Below are positions 35,726-47,900 of a stretch of 64,000 bases of DNA, piece after piece. Numbering within the stretch: position 1 is the stretch's first letter; every line of letters starts with the position of its first letter. The notes below the pieces were generated by a model. It searched no databases and was not told where the DNA came from. It was given only the letters and a program-made list of their open reading frames with translations. Position numbers and translations under genes: made by a program. The DNA is from Elmis aenea (lineage: Eukaryota; Arthropoda; Insecta; Coleoptera; Elmidae): NCBI GenBank assembly GCA_947652605.1, contig OX393581.1:49437924-49501923 (forward strand), written 5' to 3'.

Positions 35726-37846
35726 ATGTCAAAAAACTACGGAATAATGCAACATACTGGAATAAATACCGATTTAATAATGCTCGGCACAGGAAGCGAT
35801 AGCGAAGATTATGTACATATATGTCGTATTAATTAATATGTACAATATTTTTAAACGTAAACATAATTAACTTCTTAGGTTTCTGCGTCAAGATTAAAAG
35901 AACGAAATGTTCAACACGTGAAAATAAAAGATGTTACAACATTACACGATATTTACGAGTTTAAGGAGCAAATAGGGAAGGGTGGATTTGGTACAGTTAT
36001 GTCCGTTGTTGAAAGGAATACCGAAAAAGACTGGGCAATGAAAATCGTTTCCAAAAGCGCGGTACTTTATTTTATATTACTTGATAACTGGAATGATACC
36101 GATAATTTTAGATAGGCAGGCGCCAAATTGACGGCTGTGAAAAGAGAACTACATATTTTAAAAATGGTCGAACATCCGCATATTATTTATTTGGAAAAAG
36201 TGTACGAGTCATCTAACAAAATTTATATGCTTTTGGAAAGATGCTATGGGGTTCTGGAAAACCTTTATAAAACTCAAAAAACGTTTACAGAAGCAGAAGT
36301 TAGAAAAATTGTTAAGGCTCTAGCAAGCGCCGTCGCATATTTACATAAAAATGGTGAAAATATAGGCTAATTTAAATTTATTATGTATGCACTTTATCGT
36401 ACGAGAACTGCCCAATTTATTGAAATGTTTTTTAGATATTGTGCACAGGGATCTAAAGATGGAAAATATTTTGATGGCTAAAAATCCTTCAGATCCAGAG
36501 GATAATCTTTACATAAAATTGTCCGACTTTGGTTTAAGTATAGTTAAATCTGGTAGTGGGTACGAAAATATGTTGCACGATTGTTGTGGTACTGTAACTT
36601 ATATGGGTACGCCATGTACTATGTTGTCTTCATGTCGTAACCCTAATAATTTTACAGCGCCAGAAATTATAACAAAGCAAACTTATAGCCACCAATGCGA
36701 TGTGTGGGCAATGGGAGTCTTAATGTACATGTTACTAGGAGGCCATTATCCCTTTTTTTCGACTAATGAGCAAGCGTTGACTATGATGATATGCAAGCAG
36801 GAACCATCGTTTATTGGGTTCACAGCCAGTCCAGAAGCCATCAATCTCGTTACAAAAATGCTGGCTAAGAATCCCGCTTTGCGCATTACGGCCGCCGAAA
36901 TAGCCCATCACGCCTGGATGGCAGGAAAATCCATGGCGCACGATTTGCCTGAAAATGTGCTGGATATGATGCGTCTTTGGCGCTCAGAGTTGATGGTAAA
37001 AATTATCTTGGCGAATATCATAAATTGGGATCAAAAGGCGACAAGCGAAATTAATTTTAAATCGACAGGGGAGGGCCGACTGTAACGTTGAAGCTTTAAC
37101 AAAACAATTCCTTTCCTATTCACGTGATCTATTACATTTTATTCATAACAACCTATTCAACAACTTGCCAATGGCAAAACAACAGCCATTAGCGCGAAAT
37201 ACATAGTTGATAACCTTGGATTAAAAGAACTTATTTGTTTAAACGATTTAAATACTTATTTAATAACAATTAACTTTCGGTTTGGTTTAAACTTTGTTTT
37301 TCTTGGGAGCTTCAAATGCGTGTTATCTTAAAACTGTATCTTTTTTAGCTTCCCATCGGCGATGAGTGCGACTGGATGTCGACTAATGTAATGGCGCCAA
37401 ACAAACAGCCACATTTAACGATAAAGCCGTCCCATACCGATCTCGACAAGCGTAATTATTCTAAGAACATAGTTGCGGCGGAGGACGCGCATGAAAAGGA
37501 AAATACCAGGGAAGACCATGGAGCTGCTAGCTCTACAGCATTTAGGCAATTCAAGGAAGACCATGGAGCTGCTAGCTCTACAGCATTTAGGCAATCGATG
37601 AACATTCCAGTAAAGAATATAAAATTTGATAGAACGCGGAACGAAGCGGGTGCTAAAACAATGCAAGGACAACGAGCTGCGCGGGGCGCAGGTGGCAAGC
37701 GAGCAGGCGCGATCGACGAACACGCCGGTAGAGGAAGCGACCCCTCCCCCGACCTGAACGCCGGCAGCCGCCCAAGCCGCTTCCCCGCGTCCGATAAAAC
37801 GGCCGCTACGTCCCGCAAGGATGATACGACCAATGCAAAGACCTAA
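35726..37846 (+). CDS. STK33: STK33-like serine/threonine protein kinase
   Basis: Six exons (35726-35812, 35879-36061, 36116-36353, 36436-36606, 36658-36995, 37349-37846) give 504 aa, near human STK33 (514). Kinase residues are intact: GKGGFGTV (62-69), Lys84 in WAMK, VHRDLKMEN with Asp175, LSDFGLS (200-202), and APE at 227-229. The segments EMVEHPHIIYLEKVYE-like, ASAVAYLHKNDIVHRD and YSHQCDVWAMGVLMYMLLGG fit the STK33 group of CaMK-type kinases. The tail carries two copies of EDHGAASSTAFRQ and then a basic, Arg/Gly-rich end. Exon 6 is joined by frame and acceptor; reading through instead ends at 37085. I do not recall a Drosophila ortholog. Confidence 0.9.
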
Positions 37847-38987
37847 GTTTCACTTACCTTTGAAGACAATTGGTAGTGCGCACGCACCAACAAATGAACG
37901 TTATTGTAATTAGGGTAATTTTAAGTACAGAAATACACAAATAAATATGAAACAATTTGTATGGACTGTTTATAGTCACTCATAAATCATACAGCAGCAC
38001 TGTTACAAATCTACAGATCATTTTTATTAAGTAGACAAACATTATCCATTATTAATTTGTATTTGTAACAAACATTTCAATTCTGTAGTAAAAATATAGT
38101 GAGGTGGCTGTGGCACCAACAACCATAACTAAACCAGTTGGAATGAGATACTGCGGTGTGACGGAGGGCTGCGCAGCTAGCCTTGCTTTGGTGTACAGAC
38201 GCTTCGCAACCCTCCGTCAAGGGCTGCACTAAATCATTGATAGAACAACAGAAATAATAATTAATTAATTAATTAATACAGTTCATCATACACACAGTAA
38301 CGGCAGAAGAACAAATTAAAATTGCGAATGATTTAATAATGAATTAAAGGGACCGGACACTAATGAATGAATATAATAATAATAATAATGAACTAAGCTA
38401 GGCTACGCTATTAACAACGTTTATTGCCGTCTTGCACTCCCATTGCACGGTAACGGGCAGCGCAGCCTTTTGAAACTCATCGAGATTGTGCTCGTTTCGA
38501 TTTTTAAAATTAATGCATTTCTGAATTAACATATTTGTACAACTAAAAATGAAACATTGAGGGGTAGTGAGACATTTGAAATTTGAACACCAACTTAATC
38601 TAAATTTATCCTATCTTTACATAATAATAAAATGGACATTATCTTTACAATCGAGGGGTACGTAGTTGTTGTGGTTGCAATAAGTTAGAGAAGACTCAGC
38701 CGTGACTTAGCTGACTATGACGACGACAGGTCCCAACGAACAGTTCACGCACGGACACCGCGCAGTAACACACAGTTCTTGCGCTCCCCTGCGTAGTGCT
38801 GGTTAATCCGGAGGTAGTCTGTGGCCGGGCCTATCTGAATGGGTAAAAACGCCTATCATCTAATATAAAACGCACTTTATTTATACTGGAAATTAAATAA
38901 TTAAAATTAGGCGACCACAAAGTAGCTCTGGACTGTGCACTGATTGATGAGTCCGTCACACTGCTCACAGAGGGCGGCGCTAGGCTA
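37847..38987. other. 3' UTRs of STK33 and prothymosin-like gene
   Basis: Convergent 3' ends. AATAAATATG near 37940 is a candidate poly(A) signal for the kinase. A GC-richer patch at 38150-38225 contains inverted CGGAGGGCTGCGCAGC and CAACCCTCCGTCAAG segments; a short AATT repeat lies at 38262-38280. No ORF I trust. Confidence 0.5.
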
Positions 38988-41698
38988 TTATGCGTCGTCG
39001 TCCTCCTCGTCTACCCCTTCTTCACCTTCTACGTCCTCCTCGTCGTCGTCTGTAACAAACATACAACACGTTACCGGCTTGTAACACAACCCAAGCATAA
39101 GCAATACATATCCACCTTCAGTTCATTCAAAAACCAAATAATTCTTTTTTAACGTGTAAAAATTTGCGACAACTTACCTTCACCTTCAAGTTCTTCATCC
39201 TCGCCTTCAGGTAATTCCTCCTCCTCATCTTCGTCTTCCCCATCTGCAGGATCTTCTTCTTCCTCGTCTAGTTCTTCACCTTCTGAACCTGCACCATTTT
39301 CTTCTTTCCTCGCTTTTTTAACTTCTTCTGTTTTATCCTACACATACACACAAGTTAAATAAAACAACAACAGTAAAAAATTAAAACTAATATTAGGTAC
39401 ACACATTAACAGGGACAAAAAAAGTTATAAGAATCAAAAACTTGCTTGGACTAATAGTTTACTGGTCGATGCATCATCAAAAGCTCAACTAATCAAAAAT
39501 TCATACCAAGTGTGTCAATAAAATCCACAAGTAAATTGAAAACCAGCAAAAAAAAGCTGGTACAGTGGCTATTAAAAACTCAAGTCCCTCAAACGTTAAA
39601 AAACAATCAGTATGACCCTTTGAATGCAACTAAGAAACCCAAAAATAAGTGTTGATCAGCAGATAGTGTTTTTTTCTACAAATATTAAATTATTTCACAA
39701 CCATGCAGTCATCTTAGAATAAACAAATGTCAAGCACCTACACCGGAAGTCCCACACACAAATAACGAAAAGAACGTTGCGCACGACAGGACAAAAGCCA
39801 CCGTAATAAATTAAACTGAAAAACAAAGTTCAGGTCGAAATAGACCATCACTATTTCGAGTCCCTCGCATTTGATCAAGTGCTGAACAATCGTCACCCTG
39901 ACTCATATTTTAAGCGCCATTATTTTCAAAGAAAAATTAGCACGTACTTCCAGTGAGCATTTTTTTTTTTTTTGTTTTCTTGTTTCTACGGAAGGCAGTC
40001 GGCCCACAGTTGCTAGCGAGTAAGTAAGGTGGGAGATATGAGTAACTACTTTATTGGTTACAGTCACTCCCGCCACTGCATTAGCAACCCCACCATTTCT
40101 AAAATTTCCCTCAAAATGCGCTGTTACCAAGGAGCACGAGGTGCAAGTGAGACAAACTTACATCAATAAAAGAGCGACGCATGGGAAACGTAGCCACAAC
40201 TTGGTATTTACAATAATTTTAAAATATACCGACCAGCAACCACCACTGAACAAATAAAAATGTATCTCATAGATAACGGTTACAAAATGGTTGAATGAAT
40301 TAACAAAACTATGCCAGATATATCAACTACTTATATTATCGGTACTATTTAAAAGTACTCTAAATTTTGTAAATTAATACAAAGCAACTAACGCATGAAT
40401 GAAAATACAAATAAAAATGCACGCGCAAACACGCTTGTATTTTTACATTTCTGTTAATAAAAATAACTGATAACGGGGTCACTATATACATAAACCATTT
40501 ATCACATCAAATATTTAACGGAACTGTGACAAATCTTAATCTAAAAAGCATATAATCAATTACTTTCAAGTGAAATTAACAAAATTCATCATTTTTAACT
40601 AAGGCCATGTGTACCTACAAATTTAAAAAACCAGAAGCCGGCGTTACGCCCATTAATTTCAAACAATCGGCATTATATATTTTTAAAATAAGCAACAATA
40701 TTAATGAACAGAACCGGTTTCGTTTTAAGTTGTGTGTGTTTACACGTGCAACGAAAGCCGACGCGAAATTTTGTCTAGAAATACGAGGGAAAGTACAATT
40801 GAAGCACGAACACCGATGAATTTTTAAAAGAACTGCATACACAAATGAGCGCCACACATTAAAATGCAAGTTAATTTAAAAAGACATTAAACACGGTATA
40901 GATAGAAAGTTAATAAAAATGTTGATGAATTCATTGCTGCATGGAGTATTTGCCCTCACATGTCGCTTGGGCTGGGAAGATAAAACCGTATAAATAAGTC
41001 AAGTACAACGATTTGCGCATCCTAAGCCATTTTCGTGTTACACGTAAATCTAGCATAGGACGCGGAGAATGGAACTTGGAAAAAGTATATTAACTTATTA
41101 GATGCTGGAGTGTTGTAATCTCTAACAGGGACGAACAAAACGGCTATTGATTACGCCATCTTGAACCAAGGCTACAATAGCCTCTGTCCGGGCTACGCGT
41201 ATATCTGGCGGGATGCTTGGCCAGGCCACCATGTTTACAATCTCTCAAATGCGTGTTTTCGGAAAACAATAAAGATGAAACAACGACGCAAGAAAACTAT
41301 AAACTAGGTCAAACAAACAAAAATCTTCGATAACTATACTACTTCACCACAGAACAGAGCTAAAATTTAGAACAACGACGTAATGTTCACATGGCGTTAG
41401 TTGACTGATGAGAATACTTCGCCAACAACGTTCCACAAATGTACAATTAACATTATAGTACCGTAATAGAACACAAATACGCAATCTTAACTAACGCATG
41501 CAGTTATCAACGACTTATCTCTACCCTGAATTAAGACGTAAAATGGTGAAAAACGCAGAAATGTAAAAATAATAAACGTGACTTTACACTTACCTCCGCC
41601 GATCTTTTTGTTCCTTTTAGCTCGCATTTAGCATCTCCCGCGCTTTTGTCGTTCTCGATTTTCTCTACGGCCACTTCGTTATTATCCTTAGAACTCAT
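38988..41698 (-). CDS. Prothymosin-alpha-like acidic nuclear protein
   Basis: Exons 41594-41698, 39178-39337 and 38988-39049 give 108 aa. The protein starts MSSKDNNEVAVEKIENDKSA and carries KRSAED then KTEEVKKARKEE, a basic patch that could be a bipartite NLS. Then follows an extremely acidic run of Glu/Asp (over 40 acidic residues) to the end DEEDDDA. Size and composition match prothymosin/parathymosin, small disordered nuclear histone-binding proteins; identity rests on composition only, so an unrelated acidic protein is possible. Both introns are large for this locus. It is head-to-head with RpL36A. Confidence 0.75.
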
Positions 41699-42454
41699 TT
41701 TGTTTATATTTGGTATTGTAACTTGTCTCCTAAACAACTTGAAGCCACCGACGCTTACAACACTACTGACCGGCTGCAAAACGAGCTTTGTTCAAAAATG
41801 AAGATGGCGCCGCTGAAACCGAAAGCTTCCGCGATTGGCCGAATAACCGGCTTTTCATGTTACGTATATTCTAAATACTTTCTTGCGGCAAGCGCGATCA
41901 ACATTTAATTTTAAGAATTTTAGACGAATTATGAAGTATTTTCAAACACACAATAAAATAAAATAAATTTTGAATGTTCAGAATCTGAGGGGTTCGAGAG
42001 TACAAAAGCTCATTTTAGCGCCTGCTATCGAGATTAAAATTGTAGTTTACCTATGCTACCGATAGAGATCCTGAAACGCGGGAAATACGAGTTAAAAACT
42101 TTAAAAGTAATTTAAAAATAATCAAATTTTAATGAAAAACAGTTCTCCAAAAGATAATCCTAAATGGGTGTTACCATCCCATAAATAAATCATGCTGAAA
42201 AACTTGCAATCATCAATTAATTCACATTTTTAAAAATCTCTTTAATTTTTCCTTAGTTTTTCATTTATTTATTACAAAATCATTATCTGCCTGTGTTACT
42301 GATGGTATTTGAAAAGATCTAGTAGCAAAATCACATACATGAAATCTTAATAATATATTTGAATTGCGCGCCACCTAACCACATCCTGGTAATCACGAAC
42401 TGCCATATTCTTTTGACAATCTGAATAACATCCTGTTAGACAAACGTCAATAAA
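41699..42454. promoter_or_regulatory. Divergent promoter region of the prothymosin-like gene and RpL36A
   Basis: 756 bp between the start codons. GC-richer, CpG-bearing sequence at 41780-41900 fits a promoter for the minus-strand gene. TATTCTTTTGAC at 42406-42417 resembles the TCT initiator of insect ribosomal-protein genes. Confidence 0.5.
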
Positions 42455-43010
42455 ATGGTGAGTTTAAACATCGTTCAAATGATGTATCAGTAATCATCCT
42501 CGTATGTAAAGTTATCCTGCGATTAAAAATTTTACAGAACGATAAGATGGATAATTGCAAAGTGTATCGTAAAATACTCATTCAAAATTTTGTACTCGAT
42601 AGTGAGGTTAGATTACAATCTCACCAACTCTTTTTTTTTTTAGGTGAATGTACCCAAACAGAGGCGTACATTTTGCAAAAAATGCAAAGTGCACAAGTTA
42701 CACAAAGTAACACAGTATAAGAAGTCCAAGGAACGTCACGCTGCCCAAGGTAGAAGACGTTACGACCGTAAACAACAAGGTTTCGGTGGACAGACAAAAC
42801 CAATCTTCCGTAAAAAGGTACGTAACTGTTTAACAGACTTACCTGTCAAATATGCATTGCTTACACTTTCAGGCTAAAACTACGAAAAAGATTGTTCTTA
42901 GGATGGAATGTACAGACTGTAAATTCCGCAAACAGATTCCACTTAAAAGATGTAAACACTTTGAACTAGGAGGTGACAAAAAGCGCAAGGGACAAATGAT
43001 TCAGTTTTAA
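42455..43010 (+). CDS. RpL36A: 60S ribosomal protein L36A (L44e)
   Basis: Three exons: ATG alone at 42455-42457, then 42644-42817 and 42873-43010, giving 104 aa, the usual length. The protein [20 protein letters not shown] has the first Cys pair and [12 protein letters not shown] the second, forming the L44e zinc-binding fold. The first exon coding for only the Met is normal for this gene. It is part of the large subunit near the E-site. It converges on WASHC3, with only 122 bp between stops; AATAAA at 43050. Confidence 0.97.
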
Positions 43011-43049
43011 ATTATTGTTAAATAGACTGTGCATTTTGAAGTTTTGCCT

Positions 43050-43055
43050 AATAAA
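43050..43055 (+). terminator. RpL36A: Poly(A) signal of RpL36A
   Basis: AATAAA 40 bp after the stop codon, before the convergent WASHC3 stop at 43133. Confidence 0.8.
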
Positions 43056-43132
43056 ATAATTAAAAACTCAGAGTGTTAATTAATAGTGTTTTTATTGTTA
43101 ATAATACATTAAAATATAATTTATTCAAGATA

Positions 43133-44180
43133 TCACGTGGAATCACTATCACTGTTTTTATTAAAATTTGATTGCTCTAGTTCATATCCAGGTATAAAGG
43201 CATCAGGTTTGCTATAAAAAATATGAAAATGAGGCAATTTTTTCCGAGAATCAATGACTTACATAAATGTGATGTAGAGTAACCAGAATGTTAACAGGAA
43301 AACATGGTATCACATCAAAAATTGCTTAATTTAAAAAACAACATGAGAAACGAACCTAGTAAGGACAATAATGATTAATGTAAAAAAGAACTAGTATTAT
43401 TATTTCGTTATGCGGCAAAATCAGTTGTGGAGAGAGGTGGAGGAAAAAATTGAAGAATAGAAATGTTAAAGGTAAGGTAATAAACAAGGAAGAAATTAAA
43501 ATATTTCACAAATAAATACCATTATAAGCAAATGATTAGATATTAATAATAATTAATTGACTCACTCTAAAATATCTGGATCTACACCTTCTATTTGCAT
43601 CTTATTTTTTACAGCTATGACCGGTACACCAAACTGAACCATTTTAAAGAACTTTGAAAATCGACTATCCTGACTTGCAGGTATCCCTGTCGGAGTTTCG
43701 TGTACCACATTTACTTCATCAGTTTTAATCTCTGGTAAATCTAACGCGGGTTCAATTTGCTTTTGCTCTGGAATCTCTACCGCGACTTCAACTTTATTAT
43801 TATTTAATGCCGATATTGATGCTAACTGAAAAATGTCCAAGCTTATAAGATATTTAATTGACGGAAAAAATACTAAAAAGAAACAGCATACTTACTTGTG
43901 ATTCCAAAATCAATAAGGCAGCTTCAGTTTTTTGAAGTTTATATTCGAATTCCAGTAGTCGAGATTCGCACGATTGGGAAAATGTATTTAAAAATGAAAC
44001 AGTATTCATAATAAAATGATTAATAAAGGCAATTGTACGCTTTTGATGAATTGGTAAGATCTATTAACAACATCAGCTAATTTTTTAAATCATTTTTTAG
44101 TTGTTGGGTATTATTAATGGTAATCTTACCTTTTCATAATTGATATTTGGATCTATTGCTGGTAAATCCTCTGCGTCCAT
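43133..44180 (-). CDS. WASHC3: WASH complex subunit 3 (CCDC53)
   Basis: Exons 44130-44180, 43896-44060, 43566-43825 and 43133-43211 give 184 aa. The N-terminus MDAEDLPAIDPNINYEK then ILPIHQKRTIAFINHF is the CCDC53 signature. A coiled coil follows (LEFEYKLQKTEAALLILESQ), then a variable acidic middle, and FKMVQFGVPVIAVKNKM with VDPDIL near the end. The WASH complex activates Arp2/3 on endosomes; this subunit is a scaffold part. The start at 44180 is the only ATG in frame after the upstream AT-rich promoter. Confidence 0.92.
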
Positions 44181-44986
44181 TCTGGGCACCAAAACACAGG
44201 AATATTATGTTTTAAAGTAAAAGAATCGAGTTTAACAATATAATTTAAACACTACAATATAACTATTCACAATTTTGACAATAATTTATCAATTCTAGGA
44301 ATGACAGGCCACCTAGTGCTAAACAATGTAGGTAATTTTAGGCACCATTTTTAAATAATTAACATCCCCAAAAATCACCATTTTTTTAGCCCATTCAGCA
44401 TTCATGAATTCTGAAAACTAATGTAACGTTTTACAAAGTTTGAAACAAATTTAAATAACTCGGAATCTCTTATTCAATTGTATTATCCCTATCTACCAAA
44501 AAGAGTATCGCATATTTCGTTATTGCATCATGACAAAAACTTTACCAAAGTGCAAGCACTATAATAATTTTAAAATAATTACACTTTTAAATCCTTATGG
44601 AAATTAAAATAATACAATATAATTGTAAAATTGCAACTATTTATTTATATAACTTAGCATAAATATATACAAACACATAACAAAATATTTTTTAAAAATT
44701 GTAAAAAACTACTGTGACATAAAAATATTACTGTATCAACAGTATTTTAAAAACTAAATTTTTTATAACTAATATTGTACTACTAAAAACAAAATAAATC
44801 TCTTATACTTAAAACATACATTACGTAAAAATCAACATTAACAAATAATCTATTTTAGTGAAATCACAGTTGTTGCTAAAAACACAACTTTATAAAAAGA
44901 CTTACGTCTTAAGGTCATTACTTATGTAACGTAATCTATTTTTATAGACAATTTAAGTTGTAATAACACATCAATTAATAAAGTAA

Positions 44987-47900
44987 TTATTGTGGGGGTT
45001 TATACATATCGTTCAACTTACAGATACTATCTAGAGTGTTGTTTGCAAGTCTCGTAAAACTATCAGTCATATTTTGATTGTCTTGTCGGGGAGTAATATC
45101 TGATAAGGAAAGATTATTCGACAAATTCTCGGACAAATTGTTTGTATCGAAAAGGTTTAACGTGGCGAGTTCTCCCGAATTTAAATTGATTTGTTTGAGT
45201 TCTAATTGCTGACTGTCCAAATCTAGTAAGCTACTTAAACCACTAGGAGTATCTATATTCATTGCACTAGTCGTTCCCAGATCATTTTGAGCTTCTATTG
45301 TCGTACTTGCTGTGGGGATATTCCAATTCTGCGGGAGCATGTTGCTGATCGATGGTAGAACGTTCAGCGGTAAATTATTGGCAGTTAAGTTTTGATACTG
45401 TAGCGTGCAGGGCATATCCGGGGGTGGTGGAGTCGGTCCCAATGGATCATTTGGCAATCTGTACGTTTGAGCTGATAAATTCGGTGTGTACAGAGGGCTT
45501 ACACCTCCGTATAACTGTCCACCGTACGGTGACGGGCTAGTATCTGAGTAACAATCACAAATATAGATCAGTACAGAATTAAATCTCAATATGTAACAAT
45601 TGTCAGATTTTTGCTTCTACCAAGTTACCTATGTACTTTTTAAAACATCTGAATATTGCTACTAATTATGCTCCATTATATTATTAATTTAACCCATTGA
45701 ATAAAAAAAAAGGCAGGAGCTTTTAATATCATACAGCAGCGTTTATCGGCGACGGAAATGACGACATAAAAGGCTTCTCATGGCGGCCGATTTTGACAAA
45801 TCAAAAAGTTAAGAAATTTAGAGATTTATGTCTTACAACGGTTAGCTGCAAATCCTGTAGTCTTACTTACAATTAGCCAAAAAATATTAAAAATAAAAAG
45901 ATTACGTTTCATAGATAAGTAGACATTAATATTTTGTAGTGTAATCATGTATTGAAAATTTGATGTGGTCTGTCAAAATGGTATGTCATATCAGTGGCGT
46001 GCATTTTTGTATAGCATATTTTAACTCTCATAATAATTAATAAACAATCCAAATATTGATGTATGCTGTCGTTTTTTTAATTCGCTCAATCACAAAACAA
46101 GAAATAAATAAGTAAATAACAGGCTCAAGTCAAAACAAAGCAAGTATTTACATTATTCAATACATATTAAAAAATGTTAGGTACGCCACTGAGAAGCGGA
46201 AACATGCATCCGCCATATTGAGAAGCCTTTTTGGACGCCTTAGGATCGCTAAAATGCTCCTTCCTTTATCTTTTTATTCAATGATTTAACCGAATCTCTA
46301 TCTTTCATATCAAAAGAGATTATTATACAGGTATTAGTCCGTATAAAATGGTACATCTCTTACATTACAGATATTATTTAATTTATTCTAAGCCAGCAAT
46401 ATACTATGTGCTCCAATAATGTTGCCACAAAGCTTTACCTCTTTTTAAATCAAAGCATACTCATCGTAAACATTTTTTTTACTAGTAATTAGTTACAAAA
46501 TTATGTTTGTTGATGCATACATATACTGCAGTAATATTGTTGGAACACACTCTTAAATACAAAATAAATTACCTCTAGGTTCCGCTTTTACTGTATCCAT
46601 CGGAATGTTGAGCATATTGTATTGCATGCCTCCTCCTCCTACAAAAAAAGGTCAAGATATGAAAACACATTTTATGTAAAATGTTTGTAAGTTATTAGAA
46701 GCATGCAATGGTGTGAGTTATTTAAGCGTTTATAATTCTGCAAGCACAAACAAAACAAACGCAACTCTACTGTTAAAAAATTGCAAATAACACAAAAACA
46801 AATAAAGAGGAATAAATAACTAAAAAGGGGCCCCAATGGCATCAAACGTTATTTAAAACTAAAAGTTAGGCCGCTAAGGTTCTCTAAAATTATATAGTTA
46901 CTCAAATTAGCTACTAAAAAATAAAATAAACAATCGACAACCCAAAATATTACAACAAAAACGTAACACACAAATTAAAAATACATATACCTTGAATATT
47001 ATCCCACGAGAGCTACTAAAATAAACCCTGAAATTTAGGTGTTGATTACAGAAAAACAAACTGCAAGTTAAAAAACTTGATATATTTGATAATCAAACAT
47101 ATAAATTTATAAAGCTCTACAAAAACCAACAGTTCAGTGACATAATTAACTTTCCGGTATTGTAACACACTATAAAACCTTACATCGGAACAATCTTTAA
47201 AGAGGAAACTTTGTAGATACACAATTGAAATAATATTACTAACTACTTCAGTAAAAATGCAACTGACTAGATCTACCTGTAACTGGGTAACATAAAAACA
47301 ACAACAACTTCGTGGTAAACAATAAAGTTCGATCGTTGTGTTTATAAAAAGATACAAAATGTACAAAATAGCACCTCACTGTCATGAAGCTTCGCTTCGG
47401 TTAACAGAAATGTTTAAAAACCAAATTTACGTCATATCCACAAAAGGCTGTAACGTCTTGAATTTCCCAACAATTTTTTTTAACAACAACAAATATGGAA
47501 TGGTTTTCACTCGGGTAATATTTCAGGGGCCCCTTTTTTTAAAAGCAGCATAAAATCCACAATAAATTTGGTTTTTAAAGTACAAGAAACAAGTAGAGTA
47601 ACGGACACACCGATTATGTTTTATGAAATTGATGCCAATGATAGTAACCATCACCTTACAGAAAGAGAAAAATACATAAACTTACTATTTTTTTCTTGCT
47701 CCTGTAAGTGGAATAAAACCTGCTTTGGATCACTTTCAAATTTCTGACGCTTACGTTTTAAGACACCAGGATCTAAAAATAGCGATCATATTTATACATT
47801 GCCACAGTATCACTTAAAATGCTAAAAGTTTCGACGACGCATACATTCTTTACAGATTAAGCGATAATGCGAACCACAAATATGCAACATTATTTTTTAA

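Noticed and set aside
37004..37085. STK33 exon 5 read-through to a stop at 37085 as the main C-terminus
   Set aside because: A GTAAAA donor at 36996 and a good acceptor at 37348 join in frame to a further 166 codons; read-through stays possible as a short isoform.
47046..47366. 106-aa hydrophobic ORF in a dorsal intron
   Set aside because: AT-rich chance frame without splice sites; overlaps no conserved region.
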